A DNA stretch of 5,937 nt, from the NCBI GenBank assembly GCA_017381835.1, contig JAFOBK010000094.1:1-5937 (forward strand). The letters run 5' to 3'. Made by a program: the position numbers and the translations under genes. Positions 1 to 3,523 of this stretch are shown piece after piece. Positions within the stretch are counted from its first letter, which is position 1. Each line of letters starts with the position of its first letter. The notes below the pieces were generated by a model. That model saw only the letters and a list, made by a program, of their open reading frames with translations, was not told the DNA's origin and ran no database searches. The DNA is from Oscillospiraceae bacterium (GTDB lineage Bacteria; Bacillota_A; Clostridia; Oscillospirales; Oscillospiraceae).

Positions 1-1220
1 CTGCCGCAAGGGGCATCGGCTGCACGCTCATAACGGCGGCTGAACAGGGGGAATTCCTGATCGTAGTTATGCCAGCCGGGACGCTCTCCGCCAACCATGA
101 TTTTATTGATCTTGATGTTGCAATCTGCTTCTGCCAGCTCAACCTGATGAGCGGTGTCACCGTCGGCGGTGCAGACGATGGCGGAAACGCCGGCAGCGTT
201 GAAGCGGTAAGTAAAGTCATGTTCCACCAACTGGTTGGTAGCGGGGATGGCGACGGCGCCCAGCTTGTGCAGACCTAAGATCGCGAACCAGAACTGGTAG
301 TGGCGCTTCAGCACCAGCATAACCCGGTCACCCCGCTTGATGCCCAGGGACTTGAAGTAGTTGGCTGCCTGGGAGGAAGCGTCCTTGATATCCTTGAAGG
401 TGAAGCGGCGCTGGGTCATATCGTTGGCAATGTGAACCATAGCCAGCTTTTCGGGATTCCGGCGGGCAATGGCATCCACAGTGTCGAAAGCGAAGTTGTA
501 GGACTCCTCGTCCATGAACTTGATGTTCTGAAGAGCGCCTCTCTCGTCCTCGGTGGTCTGAATGAACTTCTCGCACAGATAGGGAGCGCCGGCTTTGGCC
601 TTGTGGCTCTGGCCGATGTACAGAGGCTGGTCGGTGGTGTCGGAAGCCATGATCATGGAAAGGAACACGCAGTCCTGACCGTCGATGGCGATCATACCGT
701 GGGGGGTAGAGGACTTATAGAAGATAGAGTCGCCTTCCCGCAGCACTTCCACGTGGTCACCCACCTTGATGCGCATGGCACCCTTGATCACCAGGTTGAA
801 CTCCTGACCGGAGTGGGTGGTGGTGTGGATGGGCAGGTTCTGCAGCTCAGGGGAATACTGATAAGTAACCCAGTAGGGAGTAGCCAGCTTCTTGCGGAAC
901 ATGGGCGCCATATCCTGAATGGTGATGCCGTCCTCGCTGGCGGTCACCAGACCCTTACCCCGGCGGGTAACGGTGTAGCCGCTCAGCTTTGCGCTCTGGC
1001 CTTCCAGCAGGTCGGTGATTTCCAGACCGAAGATCTTGGCACACTTGTGCATGAAGGTAAAGGGCAGGTCCACTGTACCGGTCTCGTACAGGCGGTAAGT
1101 TTCCTCGGAAACCTCCGTCAGGTCTGCCATTTTCTGCTTACTGTAACCCAGGATCTCGCGCATTTCGCGAATACGCTGGGCAATCTCCATCAGCTGATTG
1201 ACAGTAGATTGATTGGTCAT
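1..1220 (-). CDS. XRE helix-turn-helix / cupin / acyl-CoA synthetase (AMP-binding) fusion protein, 3' end outside window
   Basis: Translating the minus strand from an ATG at 1220 gives 406 residues without a stop before the left edge. Residues about 12-73 form an XRE/HTH_3 DNA-binding domain (RIREMREILGYSKQKMADL, then a recognition-helix region VSEETYRLYETG). Residues about 113-192 are a cupin with motif 1 HTTTHSGQEFNLVIKG (His132, His136, Glu140, Gly147) and motif 2 GDSIFYKSSTPHG (His174), as in XRE-cupin regulators. From about 235 the chain is the N-terminal part of an AMP-dependent acyl-CoA synthetase of the medium-chain/acetyl-CoA-synthetase-like kind: FDTVDAIARRNPEKLA, RRFTFKDIKDASSQAANYF, GIKRGDRVMLVL and LHKLGAVAIPATNQL. 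The ATP-binding P-loop, YGxTE and catalytic lysine motifs would lie beyond the edge, so activity cannot be judged. The start is supported by a GAGAGG ribosome site 9 nt upstream. A T-box leader precedes the gene. Family membership of each domain is secure; substrate, and whether the HTH really binds DNA, are unknown. Confidence 0.93.
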   Translation of the reverse strand, partial: MTNQSTVNQLMEIAQRIREMREILGYSKQKMADLTEVSEETYRLYETGTVDLPFTFMHKCAKIFGLEITDLLEGQSAKLSGYTVTRRGKGLVTASEDGITIQDMAPMFRKKLATPYWVTYQYSPELQNLPIHTTTHSGQEFNLVIKGAMRIKVGDHVEVLREGDSIFYKSSTPHGMIAIDGQDCVFLSMIMASDTTDQPLYIGQSHKAKAGAPYLCEKFIQTTEDERGALQNIKFMDEESYNFAFDTVDAIARRNPEKLAMVHIANDMTQRRFTFKDIKDASSQAANYFKSLGIKRGDRVMLVLKRHYQFWFAILGLHKLGAVAIPATNQLVEHDFTYRFNAAGVSAIVCTADGDTAHQVELAEADCNIKINKIMVGGERPGWHNYDQEFPLFSRRYERAADAPCG

Positions 1221-1305
1221 ATCGTTTATCCTCTCTTTCCTCGGATAATGAACATTATATATAGAGTGTTTCCTCCAAAGGCTCCTCCTGGGGGAGGGTA
1301 TGGGC
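1221..1305 (-). other. Untranslated leader between the minus T-box terminator and the fusion gene
   Basis: These 85 bases separate the attenuator terminator from the ATG at 1220. They contain the gene's GAGAGG ribosome site (about 1230-1235) and a short GC-rich potential hairpin (CTCC on both strands around 1282-1297). A nine-codon open frame (1255 to 1226) ends just before the main start, but it lacks a well-spaced ribosome site. No other gene or clear element is visible. Confidence 0.55.
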
Positions 1306-1340
1306 AAATAAAAAATCGCCTCAAGATAATACTTGAGACG
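1306..1340 (-). terminator. Rho-independent attenuator terminator of the minus-strand T-box
   Basis: CGTCTCAAG and CTTGAGGCG form a 9-bp stem (one G-T pair) around the loop TATTAT at 1331-1326, followed on the minus strand by ATTTTTTATTT. The 5' arm overlaps the segment needed for the antiterminator, so the two folds exclude each other. Confidence 0.93.
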
Positions 1341-1386
1341 AGCAAATTTTACCCGCGGTACCACTCAAATTGCGGCCTTACGCCGC

Positions 1387-1433
1387 CCCTTCACGCTCCA
1401 ACAAGCGCTATCCCTTAACGCGGGCAGACGGGA
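1387..1433 (-). repeat. 47-nt inverted repeat, left copy (T-box Stem II / IIA-B module)
   Basis: Read on the minus strand, this block matches 1830-1876 on the plus strand at 46 of 47 positions; the only difference is at 1427 versus 1836. It begins TCCCGT, contains CCCGCGTTAAGGGATAGCGC and ends GAAGGG. It includes a GCGCT/AGCGT hairpin and CCC/GGG complementarity consistent with the T-box IIA-B pseudoknot. Identity stops exactly where Stem III begins. Confidence 0.9.
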
Positions 1434-1578
1434 GAACCTACTGTGCTTGGGGTTCAGCTCTCCGGCTCGGAAGGGATGGGTACTTAGAAGCGCGTTTATT
1501 GGCTTACACCTGCCGCCAACTCTCTGAAAAACACATGCTTCTGACCGTCTTCGTCAAAGCCTTTACAATATTGAATGC

Positions 1579-1607
1579 ATTCTATCATGTCCTTGCTGAA
1601 AAGTCAA
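1579..1607 (-). promoter_or_regulatory. Sigma-A-type promoter for the minus-strand T-box transcript
   Basis: Minus-strand TTGACT (1607-1602) and TAGAAT (1584-1579) are separated by exactly 17 bp, a near-consensus housekeeping promoter. Transcription would start around 1572, about ten bases before the base of T-box Stem I. That fit with the leader supports the call. Confidence 0.85.
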
Positions 1608-1656
1608 ATGTTTTCGCACGCGGAACAAAATATTTTTTCTTTGGGGTAAAAAACCG

Positions 1657-1685
1657 TTGACAAGTAAAGGGATTTGTGCTTAAAT
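1657..1685 (+). promoter_or_regulatory. Sigma-A-type promoter for the plus-strand T-box transcript
   Basis: A perfect -35 TTGACA (1657-1662) is followed after 17 bp by TTAAAT (1680-1685). The predicted start near 1692 lies about ten bases before T-box Stem I. The two -35 elements of the divergent promoters are only about 50 bp apart, across an AT-rich stretch (1608-1656) where a regulator could act on both. Confidence 0.82.
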
Positions 1686-1829
1686 GTCACCAATATGGCA
1701 AAGACTTTGACGGAAAATTCGTCCTTTCAGAGTCCTCTCAGAGAGCCGGTGGGTGGTGCGAACCGGTGAGGGTGGAAAGGCCGATCTGATTCCTGAGTCG
1801 GGCGTGTGAAAAGGTTTCTTAGTAATGCG

Positions 1830-1876
1830 TCCCGTGTGCCCGCGTTAAGGGATAGCGCTTGTTGGAGCGTGAAGGG
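1830..1876 (+). repeat. 47-nt inverted repeat, right copy (T-box Stem II / IIA-B module)
   Basis: This is the plus-strand partner of 1387-1433, identical at 46 of 47 positions and in opposite genomic orientation. The flanking Stem I, Stem III and terminator sequences of the two leaders are clearly different, so only this module is near-identical. A further 10-bp match, GGTACCGCGG at 1900-1909 against 1362-1353, is the conserved T-box core. Confidence 0.9.
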
Positions 1877-1922
1877 ATCTCGTATGAGATAATTAGGGTG
1901 GTACCGCGGATATTTTATTCGT

Positions 1923-1955
1923 CCCTGAGGCAATTTTGCCTTAGGGATTTTTGTT
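1923..1955 (+). terminator. Rho-independent attenuator terminator of the plus-strand T-box
   Basis: CCCTGAGGC (1923-1931) and GCCTTAGGG (1938-1946) make a 9-bp stem with loop AATTTT, followed by ATTTTTGTTTT. The CCCT at its base is also the 3' arm of the antiterminator, giving the usual T-box on/off switch. Confidence 0.93.
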
Positions 1956-2095
1956 TTGCACAGCGAAAAGCCTCCCTTTTGTGCAAAGGGGGTCTTTGTG
2001 GCTGTTCTTCCGACCGCAAGAACGATACCGAGCGGGCTACGGGAAGGAACGATGATCATTGCACCAAGCACGAATTGTCAGCCGGCACTGCCGGC
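1956..2095 (+). other. Non-coding leader between T-box terminator and the LeuA-like gene
   Basis: About 140 bases with no convincing gene. It contains a CCCTTT/AAAGGG hairpin with a TGTGC loop (around 1977-1993) and GC-rich sequence around 2010-2045 without a clear fold. It ends in a perfect hairpin, GCCGGC-ACT-GCCGGC (2081-2095), directly next to the AAAGGAG ribosome site. Its base composition and unconserved look suggest spacer or a worn repeat; I could not identify a known repeat family. Confidence 0.5.
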
Positions 2096-2102
2096 AAAGG
2101 AG
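2096..2102 (+). promoter_or_regulatory. Ribosome binding site that fixes the start of the LeuA-like gene
   Basis: AAAGGAG lies 8 nt before the ATG at 2111. The reading frame is open upstream to 1859, but that extension runs through the T-box and its terminator and has no LeuA-family similarity, so 2111 is taken as the real start. Confidence 0.88.
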
Positions 2103-2110
2103 AAGATACT

Positions 2111-3523
2111 ATGGAAAGAATCAGAATCAGTGATATGACCATGAAGCAGGGAGGCAAGGAGCTTTCTCTGTCCTTTAAAGAGAAAATTGAGTTATCGAAG
2201 CTCTTGGATAAGCTGGGTGTCAGCGTCATCGAGCTGGAAGGCATTCAGAATCCCCGCATCGACGGCCTGCGGATCAAGTCCATCGCCATGGCGGTGAAGG
2301 AGAGCATCGTTGCCGTTCCCGTGCAGCTGAGCGCTGAGAGCGTGGCTGCTGTCTGGAATGCGGTCAAGACCGCCAAGCACCCCCGCCTGCAGGTCTGCGC
2401 TCCCGTCAGCTCCGTGCAGATGGAGTATCTGCACCATAAGAAGCCCGATGCCATGAAGGCCGCCATCGCCGCAACCCTGGCAGAGGCATGCAAGGTGTGC
2501 CGTGATGTGGAATTCGTTGCCGACGATGCCACCCGCAGCGATCCTCAGTTCCTCTATGAGGTGGTTGCAGCAGCCATCGAGGCCGGTGCCAAGACCGTCA
2601 CCGTCTGCGATACCGCCGGCGCCATGCTCCCCGATGAATTTGCCGCCTTTGTAGATGGCATCTATGAAAATGTTCCCGCCCTGAAGGAAATCACCCTGGG
2701 CGTTGCCTGCGCAGATCAGCTGTCCATGGCCGACTCCTGCGCCATCGCCGCTGTGAGAGCCGGTGCAAGAGAGATCAAGGCCGCCGCTTACCGTGTGGAT
2801 GCGGTGTCCCTTCCCAATGTGGCGAAGGTACTTTCCGCAAAGGGCGATGCCTTCGGTGTCACCTGCGCTGTCCGCACTACCCAGATGAAGCGGATCACCG
2901 ATCAGATCACCTGGATGTGCCAGACCGGCAGAAGCAAGAATTCTCCCTTCGACTCCGGTGTGCAGGAAGAGGATCAGGGCGTTTATCTGACCGCCCATGA
3001 CGATATGGCCGCCGTTGCCAAGGCAGCGGAGCATCTGGGCTATGATCTGTCCGAAGAGGACTGCGCCAAGGTCTATGAGGCATTTAAGGCCATTGCCGCC
3101 AAGAAGGAAAAGGTCAGCACCAAGGAGCTGGATGCCATCGTGGCCTCCGCCGCTATGCAGGTGCCGCCCACCTACCAGCTGGATACTTACGTCATCACTG
3201 CCGGCAATACCATTTCTTCCACAGCGCACTTGAAGCTGAGCAAGAACGGCACCATGCTGGAGGGTGTATGTGTTGGTGACGGCCCCATCGATGCCGCATT
3301 CCTGGCCATCGAGCGGATCACCGGCGAGCATTACGAACTGGATGATTTCCAGATCCAGGCCGTTACCGAGGGCCGTGAGGCAATGGGTCAGACCGTTGTG
3401 AAGCTGCGCGCTTCCGGCAAGGTCTTCTCCGGCCGTGGTATCTCCACGGATATCGTAGGCGCATCTATCCATGCCTATATCAATGCCCTCAACAAGATCG
3501 TTTATGAGGAGGAAACCGTATGA
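2111..3523 (+). CDS. 2-isopropylmalate synthase (LeuA)-family protein with substituted metal-binding site and intact regulatory domain
   Basis: The protein is 470 residues, somewhat shorter than typical LeuA (about 500-560). Residues about 3-270 are an HMGL-like TIM barrel. Retained family landmarks include FVADDATRSDPQFLYEVV, AIEAGAKTVTVCDTAG and the C-terminal-subdomain stretch LDKLGV..IELEG. Residues about 355-466 are a LeuA dimer/regulatory domain: GDGPIDAAFLAI, DFQIQAVTEGREAMGQ and GRGISTDIVGASIHAYINAL, the fold that binds leucine in true LeuA. The signature DTTLRDGEQ reads DMTMKQGGK (residues 8-16), so catalytic Arg is Lys12 and metal Asp is Gln13; the metal HxHND reads ACADQ (199-203), removing both His. 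Ordinary acetyl-CoA/ketoisovalerate condensation therefore looks unlikely. It could be a regulatory or scaffolding pseudoenzyme, or an enzyme with altered chemistry. The gene follows a T-box leader and overlaps the next gene by four bases, so it is translationally coupled to it. No leuB, leuC or leuD is visible. Confidence 0.93.
   Translation: MERIRISDMTMKQGGKELSLSFKEKIELSKLLDKLGVSVIELEGIQNPRIDGLRIKSIAMAVKESIVAVPVQLSAESVAAVWNAVKTAKHPRLQVCAPVSSVQMEYLHHKKPDAMKAAIAATLAEACKVCRDVEFVADDATRSDPQFLYEVVAAAIEAGAKTVTVCDTAGAMLPDEFAAFVDGIYENVPALKEITLGVACADQLSMADSCAIAAVRAGAREIKAAAYRVDAVSLPNVAKVLSAKGDAFGVTCAVRTTQMKRITDQITWMCQTGRSKNSPFDSGVQEEDQGVYLTAHDDMAAVAKAAEHLGYDLSEEDCAKVYEAFKAIAAKKEKVSTKELDAIVASAAMQVPPTYQLDTYVITAGNTISSTAHLKLSKNGTMLEGVCVGDGPIDAAFLAIERITGEHYELDDFQIQAVTEGREAMGQTVVKLRASGKVFSGRGISTDIVGASIHAYINALNKIVYEEETV

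Larger units (their letters stand above)
1306..1561 (-). promoter_or_regulatory. T-box riboswitch (tRNA-sensing leader) controlling the XRE-cupin-acyl-CoA synthetase gene
   Basis: On the minus strand the leader shows the T-box parts in order. Stem I closes GGCT (1561-1558) with AGCC (1467-1464) and GAAG with CTTC, separated by a TTGAC kink-turn-like bulge; above the specifier loop AGAAGC pairs with GCTTCT. A CAGAGAG bulge sits below a TTGGC/GCCAA distal hairpin with a GGTGTAA-type loop. The Stem II / IIA-B region follows (1433-1387), then a Stem III hairpin GCGGC/GCCGC (1386-1372), the T-box sequence GAGTGGTACCGCGGG (1366-1352) and the terminator. TTGAG (1368-1364) can pair with CTCAA (1337-1333) to form the antiterminator, competing with the terminator. 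The bulge UGGU (1363-1360) fits a tRNA with discriminator A. The specifier lies in 1485-1474 but its codon is ambiguous (ATC, CCC and TAC are candidates). Uncharged cognate tRNA should permit readthrough. Confidence 0.92.
1703..1955 (+). promoter_or_regulatory. T-box riboswitch (probable leucine specifier CUG) controlling the LeuA-like / TIM-acyl-CoA synthetase operon
   Basis: Stem I pairs GACT (1703-1706) with AGTC (1796-1799) and GGAA with TTCC, with a TTGAC kink-turn-like bulge. Above the specifier loop CCTTTC pairs with GAAAGG. A CAGAGAG bulge lies below a CCGGT/ACCGG distal hairpin carrying a GGTGCGA loop. The specifier loop reads CCGATCTGA before TTCCTGAG; by position relative to the lower helix (codon, then A, then TTCC), the specifier is CTG at 1786-1788, a leucine codon. 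ATC (Ile) at 1784-1786 is the alternative. Next come the IIA-B module (1830-1876), Stem III ATCTC/GAGAT (1877-1890) and the T-box AGGGTGGTACCGCGG (1895-1909), whose UGGU bulge fits discriminator A. AGGG (1895-1898) pairs with CCCT (1923-1926) as antiterminator. Leucine fits a LeuA-family gene downstream, but the assignment is a structural reading by eye. Confidence 0.93.

Noticed and set aside
1226..1255. Nine-codon upstream open frame before the minus-strand fusion gene
   Set aside because: The nearest ribosome-like sequence is 13 nt away, the peptide carries no run of regulatory codons, and control is already explained by the T-box.
1254..1259. TATAAT on the minus strand that could be a second promoter downstream of the attenuator
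   Set aside because: No acceptable -35 element lies at 16-18 bp; the sequence there reads GCCTTT.
300..1418. Plus-strand open frame (about 372 codons) opposite the XRE-cupin-ligase gene
   Set aside because: It is antisense to a gene with three recognisable domains and continues into the minus-strand T-box; no domain is seen in it.
1340..1560. Cloverleaf-like pairings suggesting a tRNA gene
   Set aside because: The pairings belong to T-box Stems I-III; there is no anticodon arm with a T-loop GTTCGA pattern in a 75-nt unit.
1859..2110. N-terminal extension of the LeuA-like gene back to an ATG-less or early start at 1859
   Set aside because: It would translate the T-box antiterminator and terminator and has no family similarity; AAAGGAG and ATG at 2111 give a normal LeuA N-terminus.
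2192..3472. Long minus-strand open frame (about 426 codons) opposite the LeuA-like gene
   Set aside because: Low-complexity Gly/His-rich antisense translation with no motif; the LeuA-family frame accounts for the region.
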